The position numbers and the translations under genes are program-made. From Akkermansia muciniphila (GTDB taxonomy: Bacteria; Verrucomicrobiota; Verrucomicrobiia; Verrucomicrobiales; Akkermansiaceae): a DNA stretch of 64,000 nucleotides. Location: assembly GCA_945888515.1 (NCBI GenBank), contig CAMDAD010000007.1, positions 88,995 through 152,994 of the forward strand, given 5' to 3'. The notes below the pieces were generated by a model that ran no database searches, was not told the DNA's origin, and saw only the letters and a program-made list of their open reading frames with translations. Shown piece after piece: positions 39,009 to 49,145 of this stretch. Positions within the stretch are counted from its first letter, which is position 1, and every line of letters begins with the position of its first letter.

Positions 39009-39790
39009 CACACCAGTCCAAAAACCCCCAATGATACGAAAAACAACACCAATACCACCACGGACAAACGACGTCCCGTCAGCCCCCACATCCGCTGCCA
39101 CATCAGCAAGATCCCGTAAAGCACCCACACCGCCACCGCAGCGATCAAATGCGACCAGCCACCGCGATGCGACATCATCCACCCGGCCACGATCCCGAAC
39201 GTCAGCAGCGCATAGCCAATCCACAACAAACGCATCACCGCGGCCAACAACTCCCGCACCGGTGGCAAGTTGCGGAACAGTCCAGATTGCAAGTGATGCT
39301 CTTTCAGTTGCCTATCCAGCACCAGAAACATCACACCCGTGACCGCCGCCAGCGCAAAGGCACCGTAGGCCAGCACTGATATCGCCGCATGCGCCTCACG
39401 CCACGCATCCACTCCGACCGAACGTTCCGGCGGCATCGACATCACCCCCGGCCACAAGGCCGCTGCCTGAAAAAGCACCACCACCGGTGCCGTAAACAGT
39501 CCTACCAGGGAAAGTCGGTATGGCCGCCCCACGACCAAGTAAAACAAGGTTAGCGACCAAGCCAAAAACACGAGAATCTCTCCCTGATCCCGCAAGGGAC
39601 AGGCCCCGCGCATCTGCCCGCGAAATTCCAAAAAAAACAACTGCCCCACAAACGCCCCCGCGATGAATACCAACGTCCACCACGTGCGCGTTCCGCGATG
39701 CAACGACACAGCCCCCCACACCGCGCCAACCAGCGCGAGCAATGTGGAAATGAGCAACACGGTGCGATCCATGACAGCCCCTACATGCAC
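39008..39790 (-). CDS. CcsA/HemX-like cytochrome c assembly family membrane protein
   Basis: Eight hydrophobic segments; DAWREAHAAISVLAYGAFALAAVTGVMFLVLDRQL; 1-nt overlap with hemA start. Confidence 0.85.
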   Translation of the reverse strand: MHVGAVMDRTVLLISTLLALVGAVWGAVSLHRGTRTWWTLVFIAGAFVGQLFFLEFRGQMRGACPLRDQGEILVFLAWSLTLFYLVVGRPYRLSLVGLFTAPVVVLFQAAALWPGVMSMPPERSVGVDAWREAHAAISVLAYGAFALAAVTGVMFLVLDRQLKEHHLQSGLFRNLPPVRELLAAVMRLLWIGYALLTFGIVAGWMMSHRGGWSHLIAAVAVWVLYGILLMWQRMWGLTGRRLSVVVLVLFFVSLGVFGLV

Positions 39791-39912
39791 CGCATTGCTC
39801 CATTGCGCAAGTCAGAATCCCACTCCCTAGGTGAGAAAACAGATCGAAAGGCATCGCCTATAAATCCCTTTTTTGCTATTTAAAAACGATTGTATCGTTA
39901 AAAACTAATATA

Positions 39913-40128
39913 AGTGACCACGAAGACCTCTGTGCCCAGAAGTTTGAGTGCGTCTTCCTTTTTCCGTTTTACGACATCACGCTACGACCATGTGACTTTT
40001 TCACTAGCCTTATCGTAAACGAGGATGACACCGAAGGCCAAGGTCGTATTAAAATCAGGGAAATCCACATACCCCTTCATGGTGCCTCCAACTGCTACAG
40101 GTGTCAAAAGTGGAGCTCCTATGATGCT
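39913..40128 (-). pseudogene. Possible decayed small gene, interrupted by one TAG
   Basis: Minus-strand frame reads SIIGAPLLTPVAVGGTMKGYVDFPDFNTTLAFGVILVYDKASEKVTWS*RDVVKRKKEDALKLLGTEVFVVTYISF*; single stop at 39982-39984. Confidence 0.35.
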
Positions 40129-40452
40129 TCATTTTTTGATTATAACTTTTATTCGGCACTTCTAAGTCGGATCGAAATCATACTAAACAATGATTGTAAT
40201 GGCCCAAGTCACTACGGGGTGCCTGTAAAGGTATATTTTTCATTCTTTTTCCTCCTAGTGACGATTTCATTCACTCCATTCTCCATTTTTTTCCGATGCA
40301 GAATAGCTACGTTTGAAACGCGACAGGCTTGGCGCCGCCATCTTCGCAAAAGAGAGCAAGAAGCAGACTAAGACTTTTGAAAAACCACCGAACTGTCAGA
40401 CACAGCCGGAAGGCAACCTGGAGGGAGTCTTTTACAAACCAGAAGGAGGAAA

Positions 40453-40528
40453 TGGTGGAGCTTAGCGGATTCGAACCGCTGACCCCTTGCATGCCATGCA
40501 AGTGCTCTACCAACTGAGCTAAAACCCC
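40453..40528 (-). tRNA. tRNA-Ala (anticodon GGC), CCA encoded
   Basis: Reverse complement GGGGTTTTAGCTCAGTTGGTAGAGCACTTGCATGGCATGCAAGGGGTCAGCGGTTCGAATCCGCTAAGCTCCACCA. Confidence 0.95.
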
Positions 40529-40621
40529 ATTTCCTGATTGCCTCATTGTGAGAGACAATGTCACTCTGTTGAGCGCGCGGATTGATAGTGGAGAAACAGG
40601 GACTGTGGCAAGTGAATTTTT

Positions 40622-41563
40622 CTACTTTTTTTGCGAATCCCCGGCCAAACGCGTCAGCACTTCCACGACGTCGCTGGCGGATTGCGCCAGCACGACGGCA
40701 CCCGGCTCGATCGAATCCTCTTGCTCGGTAGTCATTTCCGCCACTGGCTTTTTCAGCAGTAAGGAGGCCGGGACGCTCATTTCAAAAAGCAGCGCAGAAA
40801 ACTCCCCTTCTCCCTGCAAACAAATTTTTGCATCCTCACTGGCATTGACGAGGTCCGATGCCTCGCACGCTAGTGGTTGCCGGGCGTCGCGCGTCAGAGC
40901 GGTGAGCTTGCCCTCGTGCAACATCGAACCCAGCACCAGCACCTGCATCGAGCCGCCCTGCGTGGCGATCACCCTCTGCACCTGCGCGGCCATGTCGCTT
41001 CGGCCTGGTTCATCGGCATAGACCATCGGCACGTAAAGAAAACGCACATTGCGCTCGAAGCGGCGACCCACCAAACTCTGCGCCACGGCGAAAGATACCG
41101 CCACTGCTGAGGCCGAGGCCTGTCCGCGTGGCAAGGAGGCAAGCGAGTCGTAGGGCACGATCAACCAGATCTCCTCCTTCGTCTTGCGTCGCAAAACATC
41201 CGCCAACAGCAAAGGTGCGGCAAAGTCGCCCTGCGTCTGGCCCGCCATCTTGCTCACTTCATAACCGATGTTGTTCACTCCGAGTGCGCCCTCGATCATC
41301 GATGCCATCCGTAGCAAGCCAGCGCGCGCTTCCGCCGACTGGTGATGTCGTGCGCCGACCCACGAGGAGATTTTGAGAAAATCATCCGCGATGCTTTTGG
41401 CATTAATGTCCTTGCGATAGGCGTGCTGTTGTTCCTGTCGTTCCTTTTCCTGATAGTGAAAATGCAAGAACAAGCCGACGCCACCGGATACCAACAACCA
41501 CACGGGCACGGCCACGATCAACATTTTCGTCCATGACCAAGATGTGCGCGAATCGGTCGTCAT
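40622..41563 (-). CDS. Hypothetical membrane-anchored protein in the cytochrome c maturation cluster
   Basis: N-terminal TM segment MLIVAVPVWLLVSGGVGLFLHF; ATGA overlap with the upstream ccs gene. Confidence 0.7.
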   Translation of the reverse strand: MTTDSRTSWSWTKMLIVAVPVWLLVSGGVGLFLHFHYQEKERQEQQHAYRKDINAKSIADDFLKISSWVGARHHQSAEARAGLLRMASMIEGALGVNNIGYEVSKMAGQTQGDFAAPLLLADVLRRKTKEEIWLIVPYDSLASLPRGQASASAVAVSFAVAQSLVGRRFERNVRFLYVPMVYADEPGRSDMAAQVQRVIATQGGSMQVLVLGSMLHEGKLTALTRDARQPLACEASDLVNASEDAKICLQGEGEFSALLFEMSVPASLLLKKPVAEMTTEQEDSIEPGAVVLAQSASDVVEVLTRLAGDSQKK

Positions 41564-43575
41564 GAAAGATCAGAACTGGTTTGCTTCACCGGCACCTTGC
41601 GGATTTGCTCAACCACCCACAAGACGATGCCGAACAAGATCGTAAGCAGCACGGCGAGGTAAAAGAACCAAATAAAATTTTTCCCCGAAGTGAATCCGTA
41701 ATTGTGCAGGCCTTCGCCGAGGAAATTCACATGCCACCAGGAAAACGATACAATGCAAGCCATGAAGATCGATGCCAGGTGAAAGCCCCAGTCGCGGATC
41801 AGTCCGCCGAAGCGGGCGTGCAGCATGATCAGCGACCACAGCACGATCATGAGAGCGCCGTTTTCCTTCGGGTCCCAGCCCCAGAAGCGACCCCAGGAAT
41901 CATTCGCCCAAATGCCGCCGAGTACCGTGCCCACCAGTGATAAAAACAATGTCAAGCACAGCCCACCATACGCGGCGGTGGTCACCATCTTGAGCAGTTT
42001 TTTCAGATTCTGTCCGAAGCCCAGACCTGCAAGCAAGACGTAAGTCATCGATAAAAAGGCGGTCAGCAATCCCGCAGCATATCCCATCGTCACTGTGATC
42101 ACGTGTGTGGTGAGCCAGTAGTTCGAATTCAGCACTGCCACTAGCGGGTCCATGTGATCTTTCGCATCGCCCACCTCGAATCGCCGCGCCAGCAGTACCA
42201 GCGCCAGGCCCATCAGCGCAGCCAAGGTAGCCGCGATGGCCTCGCGAGTGAAATACTCGATCAACAGCAACACCAGGACAGCCACCGTGCAAATGAAAAT
42301 GATCGTGTCGTAAAGATTCCCCACTGGTGGCCGCCACATGATGTAGCAGCGCATGGAGATGGTAATGATCATATACAACAAGCCTAGACCTGTGCAAACC
42401 AGCGAACCCACCGAGGCCGTTTTTTGCATCCAGCGCGGCACCTCAAAGATTTTCAAGAACCAATACAAACCCGCAGCAAGCAGCCCTAACAGAAACCAGA
42501 TCATCGCATAGAGCATGAGATTTTTCTGATTGTAGCGATTCTCGGCAGCGATCGCGCGATACTCGCCACGCTGCGTCGCCCGCGAAGATAGCGTTTTGAT
42601 CAAAGGATCGAGTTCCCTGCGGAAATCGGATTCTGATTGACCCACGGTGCGCACCGCCGTCTCCATCAATTTCACGTCGGCGATTGCCGTTTTCGGGTCG
42701 GCCGCCTTGGAGGTCATCACGTCCATGATACGATCTCCCACACTGCGCCAATCCTTTTCCGTGGCTGTATCGGGCGGCAGCATCACGAGCCCGAACTTCG
42801 CGTAGTTCGCGCCATCCAGCACTTGCTGCAAGAGCTCCTGCAGATTCGGCGGAATGGGCTCACCAGTGGATTGATTTTGCCTCAGCATCTCCGTAATCAT
42901 CGGCGCCGTTCCCATCACGGTGCTGAGGTCGGTAAAGCGCGATTCACCCTCGGGGCCCGCGCCTTTCATCTCGATGCCCGAGCGCGCAAAGCCAAAGTAG
43001 CCAATCAAAAACTGAAAACTGCGAACGTTGTATGCGAGGTCGATGACTTGTTTCTGCACGGCATCGCGTCGCTTTTCCTCAATGCCTTCATATGACTGCG
43101 CCAGCTCGAACAACTTCGGAATCCCCTCTTCCAATTGCTTATAGGAATAGCGATCGCGCCGCCCCAGAGCCTTCAGGCCGATCGCCTCGATCGCCGCGCT
43201 GTTGTCCACGCGGAATGTCGGTAACTCGACGGCGAGTATCGGGCGGAAGAGGCAATCCATCAGCCACTGCGTCGGCTTGATCGAAATTTTATCTCCAGCA
43301 TCATCGGTGATCTCGATCTTCCGATCACCGCGCAAGCGCAGCATGGTGAACTGTGCGTGTGTGGAAAATGGCTTCACCCGACCGCCATCTTGCAAGGGCA
43401 GTTGGTTCATGAGTTCCACGGTTTCTTTCTCCCATGCCTGATAGCCTGGAATCTTCACGACTTCACCTTTGGGGTTCATGTCGATCACCATGAAAACAAA
43501 CAATGACACCAGCATCGTGGCGATGATGCAAAAGGCTACGATGCGCGCCCATACCATAGATTTCATCTCAGTCAT
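41560..43575 (-). CDS. Cytochrome c biogenesis protein CcsA/ResC-like with N-terminal extension
   Basis: Haem-handling motif WANDSWGRFWGWDPKENGALMIVLWSLIMLHAR; SWWHVNFLGEGLHNYGF; multi-TM. Confidence 0.9.
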   Translation of the reverse strand: MTEMKSMVWARIVAFCIIATMLVSLFVFMVIDMNPKGEVVKIPGYQAWEKETVELMNQLPLQDGGRVKPFSTHAQFTMLRLRGDRKIEITDDAGDKISIKPTQWLMDCLFRPILAVELPTFRVDNSAAIEAIGLKALGRRDRYSYKQLEEGIPKLFELAQSYEGIEEKRRDAVQKQVIDLAYNVRSFQFLIGYFGFARSGIEMKGAGPEGESRFTDLSTVMGTAPMITEMLRQNQSTGEPIPPNLQELLQQVLDGANYAKFGLVMLPPDTATEKDWRSVGDRIMDVMTSKAADPKTAIADVKLMETAVRTVGQSESDFRRELDPLIKTLSSRATQRGEYRAIAAENRYNQKNLMLYAMIWFLLGLLAAGLYWFLKIFEVPRWMQKTASVGSLVCTGLGLLYMIITISMRCYIMWRPPVGNLYDTIIFICTVAVLVLLLIEYFTREAIAATLAALMGLALVLLARRFEVGDAKDHMDPLVAVLNSNYWLTTHVITVTMGYAAGLLTAFLSMTYVLLAGLGFGQNLKKLLKMVTTAAYGGLCLTLFLSLVGTVLGGIWANDSWGRFWGWDPKENGALMIVLWSLIMLHARFGGLIRDWGFHLASIFMACIVSFSWWHVNFLGEGLHNYGFTSGKNFIWFFYLAVLLTILFGIVLWVVEQIRKVPVKQTSSDLS

Positions 43576-43577
43576 TG

Positions 43578-44828
43578 TTAGGGTTGGTGTGTGCGAGTGT
43601 TCTTACCGATGTAGAGGACAAATTTCAGCACGAAATGCACGAACAGCCCGAGCGTGACGATGTAGAGAGCATACTTCGGCCACTGGTCAGCGGGATTGCG
43701 CACCACTTCAAGTTGCGAGTAGGGTCGTGAATTAGCGACCTGTGCATTTTCACGACCCATCATGCGTTGATAAAATGTCAGGCCCTCATAGCGCATGGGC
43801 ATATTCATCTTGATTTCCACGTTGGCCTCGCTGCCGTTTTCCAAGCGAGTGACGCGACTCTCGAATCGCTTGGGCTTCACCGAGTTTGGATAGTATTCGG
43901 CAGTGGCTTTATCGAGCCGAACGGTGAACGGCATCGTCCAGAGGAACTTGCGCAATTGGAAAACAAAGATCCGCTCGCCGACCTTGATCGTGTGCGGATG
44001 GAAGGCATCGCCGCTGAGGATGAAGCTGGGCAGCGGTTGGCCATCGCGCGGCAGGACTTTCGCATAACACGCGGCGATGTTTGTCTCGGCATCCTTGTTT
44101 GGCGGTCGGTCGAAAATGTAGTAGTCATCGATCACCTGCGCTTCGGCCGAAGGAGCCATCTCATTCACCGACATCACGCGACCGTTTTTACAGTAGCGAG
44201 TGAACTGCATGTCGAAAGGCAATTCCGGCAGTCGCACGGTGCGCACGGGGGCTGGGATACCCACCAGATCGTTCAGATACTGGCCGCGGATCACATGCAC
44301 CTCCTTCGGCATGCCCGTGGTGCGTTCGGAAATTTCCACTACATACTCGTAGTAGTCCTGCGCCACATTGCTGCTTTCACCCTCGAAAAAATCCATCGTG
44401 CCACGTTCCTCGGTCATCTCCGTGACGCCCGCGCTAAGAATCATTAGCAAGATGCCGCTGTGCGAGATCAGCACGCCCGCTTTTTTCCAGCCCTTGCGCG
44501 CGCGCACGATGCCGCCTAAGAGAAGATTGATAAAAAACAATCCGAGCACCCAGTAGCCGCCGGGCATGGGAATCATCAGCGCCTTGCCAGACATGAATTC
44601 GGGCAAGCGCAGCTCACCCAGAATATACCAAGCCTGCGGATCGAAGTATTTCCGCAAGGTCGCATGAAGGCCGTAGTCCACTTGCTCCAGAGTCGCCAAC
44701 CACGTTTGCAGGAGCAGGATCAGCATCAACACCACCGCGAGCGGGAATCCAGAAAAAAAACCAAACACCTGCTGACCTAACGATTTCTGTCGTCGCGTGG
44801 ATGGAACATTGGAAGATTCGTCTGCCAT
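43578..44828 (-). CDS. ResB-like cytochrome c biogenesis protein
   Basis: TM region LGQQVFGFFSGFPLAVVLMLILLLQTWLATLEQ; GIVRARKGWKKAGVLISHSGILLMILSAG; MPMRYEGLTFYQRMMG. Confidence 0.85.
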   Translation of the reverse strand: MADESSNVPSTRRQKSLGQQVFGFFSGFPLAVVLMLILLLQTWLATLEQVDYGLHATLRKYFDPQAWYILGELRLPEFMSGKALMIPMPGGYWVLGLFFINLLLGGIVRARKGWKKAGVLISHSGILLMILSAGVTEMTEERGTMDFFEGESSNVAQDYYEYVVEISERTTGMPKEVHVIRGQYLNDLVGIPAPVRTVRLPELPFDMQFTRYCKNGRVMSVNEMAPSAEAQVIDDYYIFDRPPNKDAETNIAACYAKVLPRDGQPLPSFILSGDAFHPHTIKVGERIFVFQLRKFLWTMPFTVRLDKATAEYYPNSVKPKRFESRVTRLENGSEANVEIKMNMPMRYEGLTFYQRMMGRENAQVANSRPYSQLEVVRNPADQWPKYALYIVTLGLFVHFVLKFVLYIGKNTRTHQP

Positions 44829-44870
44829 GATGAAGAATAAAGAATGATACTACGGAGGGATAATCGCGTT

Positions 44871-45461
44871 TTATTCAGCGGCTTTCAGGGATTGAGCATA
44901 GCGGTTGAGGTTTTCCTTTTCCGCCGCCACCTCGTCCTTGGGCCCTACCATCTTGATCGTGATGATGTCGGAGCCGATCTTCGCAACATATCCGGCCAGC
45001 GCGAAGCCATCGACTGACTCCTTGCCCATGCCGCTGGCATAGCGTCCTTCCGCTTCCACCAGCACCGCCTCCGCACCGAGCAGAGATGCTTTCGGCAGGG
45101 CCGCGAGCTCCTGCGCCGTGAGATCGGCTTGTTGGAACTGCTTGCGCCAGCGGTTAACGTTGTCCAGCACGGAACCCTGCGAGCGCGAAACATACACCTC
45201 GCCCGTGCCGCTGGCGCCGAAGCCGTAGTTCAGAAGGCGAAATTGCGAGGCGGGACGAGCCACCCAGTTCGGTGCCGGGGCATCCTGAAACGGACTGGCC
45301 GAGCTGCCGCGAAACTGCTCACCAGACGATGCGTGCAATTTCACCTCCTGATCCTTCGTCGTAATCCCGCGTTTTTCCGTGGAAGTGACTTCCATGGGAG
45401 TTTTCTTACAAGATCCCAGCACGGCACAAGCACCGAGCAACAGAAAAAAAGTGTATTTCAC
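44871..45461 (-). CDS. Hypothetical lipoprotein (GTG start)
   Basis: VKYTFFLLLGACAVLGSCKK lipobox; continues the ccs cluster strand. Confidence 0.65.
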   Translation of the reverse strand: MKYTFFLLLGACAVLGSCKKTPMEVTSTEKRGITTKDQEVKLHASSGEQFRGSSASPFQDAPAPNWVARPASQFRLLNYGFGASGTGEVYVSRSQGSVLDNVNRWRKQFQQADLTAQELAALPKASLLGAEAVLVEAEGRYASGMGKESVDGFALAGYVAKIGSDIITIKMVGPKDEVAAEKENLNRYAQSLKAAE

Positions 45462-45514
45462 GTCGATGTGGTAGCCTCGCTTACCGCAACGCGCAAGGGA
45501 GGATTGCAAAAAAA

Positions 45515-45931
45515 TCAGATGATCGGCACCGGGGCCAGCCACTCAAACGGGGGAAAACGCAAATTGCGCAAAATCCAGAAGGCGATGACCGCGATCGCAA
45601 TCGCCCATCCCATGCGCGGCGAGAGCGCAAAACTCTGCCCGCGTCGGCTCCACTCGCGCCAGGTCTCTTTCAGCAACAAGGCCCCGAATCCCAGTCCGCA
45701 GAAAATCACCAGAGCATTCATGCGCAAGGCCTCCAGCCAGCGCCCCTGCGACAACATCATCACACAACGCCGCCCGCCACAGCCGGGGCAATGCAGGTCC
45801 GTCCAACGGTAGAACTGACAAGGCGGCATCCAGCCTAGGATTTTCGACTGCAAAAAAAACGCCGCCACCCCTGCCACGATCACCAAGAGAAATAACAAAG
45901 TCCACGGACGCTGATGGTAAGAGAGGCTCAT
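45515..45931 (-). CDS. DUF2752 membrane protein
   Basis: CQFYRWTDLHCPGCGGRRCVMMLSQGRWLEALRMNALVI. Confidence 0.85.
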   Translation of the reverse strand: MSLSYHQRPWTLLFLLVIVAGVAAFFLQSKILGWMPPCQFYRWTDLHCPGCGGRRCVMMLSQGRWLEALRMNALVIFCGLGFGALLLKETWREWSRRGQSFALSPRMGWAIAIAVIAFWILRNLRFPPFEWLAPVPII

Positions 45932-46113
45932 GAGGTGGCTGTCAAAGTGAGGACAAAATGGCAGAGTTGGTTTGGGCTCAGTGACTACTGCTCCCCTGCA
46001 CTCCACTCATCATACTAAGTTTGAAGGAATGGATCATGCTTTTTTCTTCTCTCTGGCAAAAAAGCGATCTGTGATTTCAGTGGTTATATACGCTCTAACA
46101 CAGACTGAGGAAA

Positions 46114-46602
46114 TCAGGGAACAAACTTGGTGAACTGAAAAATAAAAAATCCCAAAAACACCAACGTCGCGATCTGAAAAAGGATTCCGAGATAGCCGGT
46201 CACCAGTCCTGCGATCGCCATGCCTCGGCCCGCCATGGGGGATGCGGATTCGCGGATTTTTTTGATGGCCATGTGGCCACAGATGACTGCGGGAATCGCC
46301 GCCAGTCCGTGGACATAGCAGGCCAGTAAACTAATGATCCCACAGACCATGCTCGCAATCGCCAAACCACACTGCGGCACCATTACATAGTCCGACGGCT
46401 GCGTGTAGGCCATCGCCGCCGCCGCGCCCAAGGGCGGAGCTAGCAGCTCGCTCACCTCTCCCATGGGCTTCCACTCTAGTAGGCCATCGCGCCAGACCAG
46501 CGTCTCGCGCGTGACCACACCCTGCGCCATCAACTGCCGCAGCGTCTCTTCCGTGACAGGGCCTTGCTGCTGCCCTTGCGTGCCATAATACCATTGAATC
46601 AT
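46114..46602 (-). CDS. GYF_2 plus DUF4190 membrane protein
   Basis: WYYGTQGQQQGPVTEETLRQLMAQGVVTRETLVWRDGLLEW; LAIASMVCGIISLLACYVHGLAAIPAVICGHMAIKKI. Confidence 0.85.
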   Translation of the reverse strand: MIQWYYGTQGQQQGPVTEETLRQLMAQGVVTRETLVWRDGLLEWKPMGEVSELLAPPLGAAAAMAYTQPSDYVMVPQCGLAIASMVCGIISLLACYVHGLAAIPAVICGHMAIKKIRESASPMAGRGMAIAGLVTGYLGILFQIATLVFLGFFIFQFTKFVP

Positions 46603-46666
46603 AAATCTATGAGGAAATTGTTCTTCGTCATCGTGGTAGAATCCCGAGCACAAAGCAACCCGCCAT

Positions 46667-47866
46667 TCACCAACCCATCATCACCTGTGTCGCTAATAGT
46701 GCAGCATAGGCTAGCACCACGAAACACAGCAGCGCGACGACCCGATCCGCGAGCGACGCTTGAGGCCGCACCACACTCTCCGAGCGAGGAAACACCACGA
46801 AGGCATAGATCATGCCAGCCACCAGACCACCGGCATGCGCGGCGTTGTCGATGAAATGAATCCCAATGACGCCGATCAGCGCCGTCCCCAGCACTACTGC
46901 AATCAGCCGACGTCTCGACTTGCGCGGCACCAATTTCGCATGGCGGATTTCAAAGACTAACAGAAATCCCAGCATGCCCATGATGCCGCCCGATGCCCCG
47001 AGGGAACTGCCTTTGCCTACCATGGTCGAGCATTCACCGCCCAGCCATGCGGAAAACAAAAATACGATCGGCACCTGCGGCCAGCGCGCGAGCGCCTCGA
47101 TCCGACGTCCCAGATACAACAAGCCCAGCGCGTTCATCACGAAATGGAGTAGGTTCCCGTGCAACATCGGCGCGGTGAGCAAACGCCAGCGCTCATCTCC
47201 ACCTCGGATCAGGGCCGCCGCAAACGGTTTGCCCGAGATCACCTGCATCGCCCCCGTCGCCGCAATCAGGCCCATCAGCACCTTGGTGGCTACGATTTTT
47301 TGCCACGACAGCCACACCTCGAATCGCGCCAGATCCGCGGCATCCCGCATCGTCTCCGCCGTCCACCCGCGCACCTCACGCCAGCGCTTTTTCGTTTCAT
47401 ACCATGGCAGTAAAAAAAACATCACCAGCAGCAACAACCCCAGAGCGGGCGCGGAGGAATGGAGCAAATCCAACAGCAGCGATAGCGGCGCAAATTCCTG
47501 ACGGAACTGAATGATCTCCCACGCCGCGTAGCCCAAAAAAGCGACAAACAACAGCAGACCGAGTTTGACTTGCCCCGTCTGCCGCCGCAGTTGCCTCTCA
47601 CTCGCTACCATGCGCGATGCTTGCAAGGCTTGCTGCAATTCCGGCACTGCCTCGGGCACTTCCATGTGATCCTGCCGAGGAGTCCATACCAAGCCTATCG
47701 CTTCGTCCACGTCATTGCGCAACACTTCCTGCAAAGCGTTCTCATCGGGCACCGAGTTAGGCCCCTTCGCGCCGTCGAGATATCCCCAAGAATCAGGCGG
47801 GGCCACGGGAAACAAATCAGGCCGTGCCCATGCAGGCCGGCCTGGATTCTGAAGATCAGTATTCAC
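46667..47866 (-). CDS. Rhomboid-family intramembrane serine protease
   Basis: LLHFVMNALGLLYLG; KGSSLGASGGIMGMLG (catalytic Ser); FIDNAAHAGGLVAGM (catalytic His). Confidence 0.93.
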   Translation of the reverse strand: MNTDLQNPGRPAWARPDLFPVAPPDSWGYLDGAKGPNSVPDENALQEVLRNDVDEAIGLVWTPRQDHMEVPEAVPELQQALQASRMVASERQLRRQTGQVKLGLLLFVAFLGYAAWEIIQFRQEFAPLSLLLDLLHSSAPALGLLLLVMFFLLPWYETKKRWREVRGWTAETMRDAADLARFEVWLSWQKIVATKVLMGLIAATGAMQVISGKPFAAALIRGGDERWRLLTAPMLHGNLLHFVMNALGLLYLGRRIEALARWPQVPIVFLFSAWLGGECSTMVGKGSSLGASGGIMGMLGFLLVFEIRHAKLVPRKSRRRLIAVVLGTALIGVIGIHFIDNAAHAGGLVAGMIYAFVVFPRSESVVRPQASLADRVVALLCFVVLAYAALLATQVMMGW

Positions 47867-47878
47867 ACGCGAATAGCG

Positions 47879-48367
47879 TTACTGCGCAGGCGCTTTGTCT
47901 CCTTCAGCTGGTGCCTCCGGAGCAGTCGGTTCCGCAGGTTTCTCTTCCGCAGGTTTCTCTTCCGCAGGTTTCTCTTCCGCAGGTTTCTCAGCAGGAGCGG
48001 GAGTGGCCTCGATCGGCAATTCTTCGCTCAGGCTTTTGGGCTTTTCCTCGGGAGCCGCCGCTTCTTCCGCAATCGCTGGGGCCTTGGCCAGTGAAGAAAT
48101 CTTGTTTTTCTTTTGCACCAAAATCGCCAGCGTCAGGGTGAGGACGAAAAACAGCACCGCTAAGTAAACCGTGCCTTTTTGCAGAACATTGGTCGTGCGC
48201 GCACCGAACAATTGATCGGTCGTATTCGCACCGAACGCTGCACCGAGGCCCTCTTGTTTCGGCCGCTGCATCAGAACCAGTAGGATCATCATCAAGCAGA
48301 CAAAGACGTAGATGACCAGCAAAGCGGTGGTGCTTACATTGAGAAGATTGATACCAAGAAACGTCAT
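47879..48367 (-). CDS. secG: Preprotein translocase subunit SecG with Ala/Glu/Pro-rich C-terminal tail
   Basis: VFVCLMMILLVLMQRPKQEGLGAAFGANTTDQLFGARTTNVLQKGTVYLAVLFFVLTLTLAIL. Confidence 0.92.
   Translation of the reverse strand: MTFLGINLLNVSTTALLVIYVFVCLMMILLVLMQRPKQEGLGAAFGANTTDQLFGARTTNVLQKGTVYLAVLFFVLTLTLAILVQKKNKISSLAKAPAIAEEAAAPEEKPKSLSEELPIEATPAPAEKPAEEKPAEEKPAEEKPAEPTAPEAPAEGDKAPAQ
47930..47989. repeat. 15-bp tandem repeat (TTCCGCAGGTTTCTC)x4 in secG tail
   Basis: Four exact consecutive copies, encoding AEEKP-type repeats. Confidence 0.95.
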
Positions 48368-48583
48368 GGGCGCGGGACTATGAAGACCAAAAGCTGACTT
48401 GTAAAGGTTAGTTTTCAAGAATCTTGTGCGCGAACAATCTTGAGGAAAAGGGGGATAGTTTTCTCTTTTCTATCCAAAAAATCATCGATCTCAGGGGGAA
48501 ATCGTGCTCTCGGTGGTGAAAATGGCGTGATCTTGTCGGCAGACTTGCATTCGCAGAAACCTGTTCTATCCCTTACCCGAACC

Positions 48584-49036
48584 ATGACACCTACTGCCAC
48601 CCCATTTCGCAGTCCCCTCGTGACGATCATCAGCGGATTGATCACCGCCATGGTCTCAGCCAGTCCACTCGAAACCTTCCGCGATACCAATCGCTTGATC
48701 CTGCTCTCACTACACACCGCCGCCCAAGTGCAACAAACGTCCGACACGCTAGCCGAATTTCGCACGCAGCTCGCTGACCGACAGGTGAAAGTCATCGATC
48801 TCTCCCCGCATGCCACTCGCATCCCGCAAACCATTCGCATGACCGCAGATCAGACAGCGCAGCTGCGGAAGGAATTCCGGCTGCCCGCTGACGAAAAACG
48901 TGCCGTCTTCCTTCTCATCGGAAAAGATGGCGGTGAAAAAGCACGACAGTCCGATGCTCTCGATCTGAAACGTTGGTGTGGTCTCATCGATCAAATGCCG
49001 ATGCGACGTCAGGAAATGAAACAAAAACAGCCCTAG
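48584..49036 (+). CDS. DUF4174-like protein
   Basis: LETFRDTNRLILLSLHTAAQVQQTSDTLAEFRTQLADRQVKVIDLS...RAVFLLIGKDGGEKARQSDALDLKRWCGLIDQMPMRRQEM. Confidence 0.75.
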   Translation: MTPTATPFRSPLVTIISGLITAMVSASPLETFRDTNRLILLSLHTAAQVQQTSDTLAEFRTQLADRQVKVIDLSPHATRIPQTIRMTADQTAQLRKEFRLPADEKRAVFLLIGKDGGEKARQSDALDLKRWCGLIDQMPMRRQEMKQKQP

Positions 49037-49145
49037 CTGCCGTTGCCTGTTTCGCTAACGACTGCATGTGACGACTTCGTCACCCACGCAAACTCGTCGC
49101 CCTGACCCGCTTTGCCATGCTCGCATAGCCACGAGAAAAACACGT

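Noticed and set aside
47930-47989. CRISPR-like array
   Set aside because: Perfect 15-bp head-to-tail repeats without spacers, inside the secG coding sequence.
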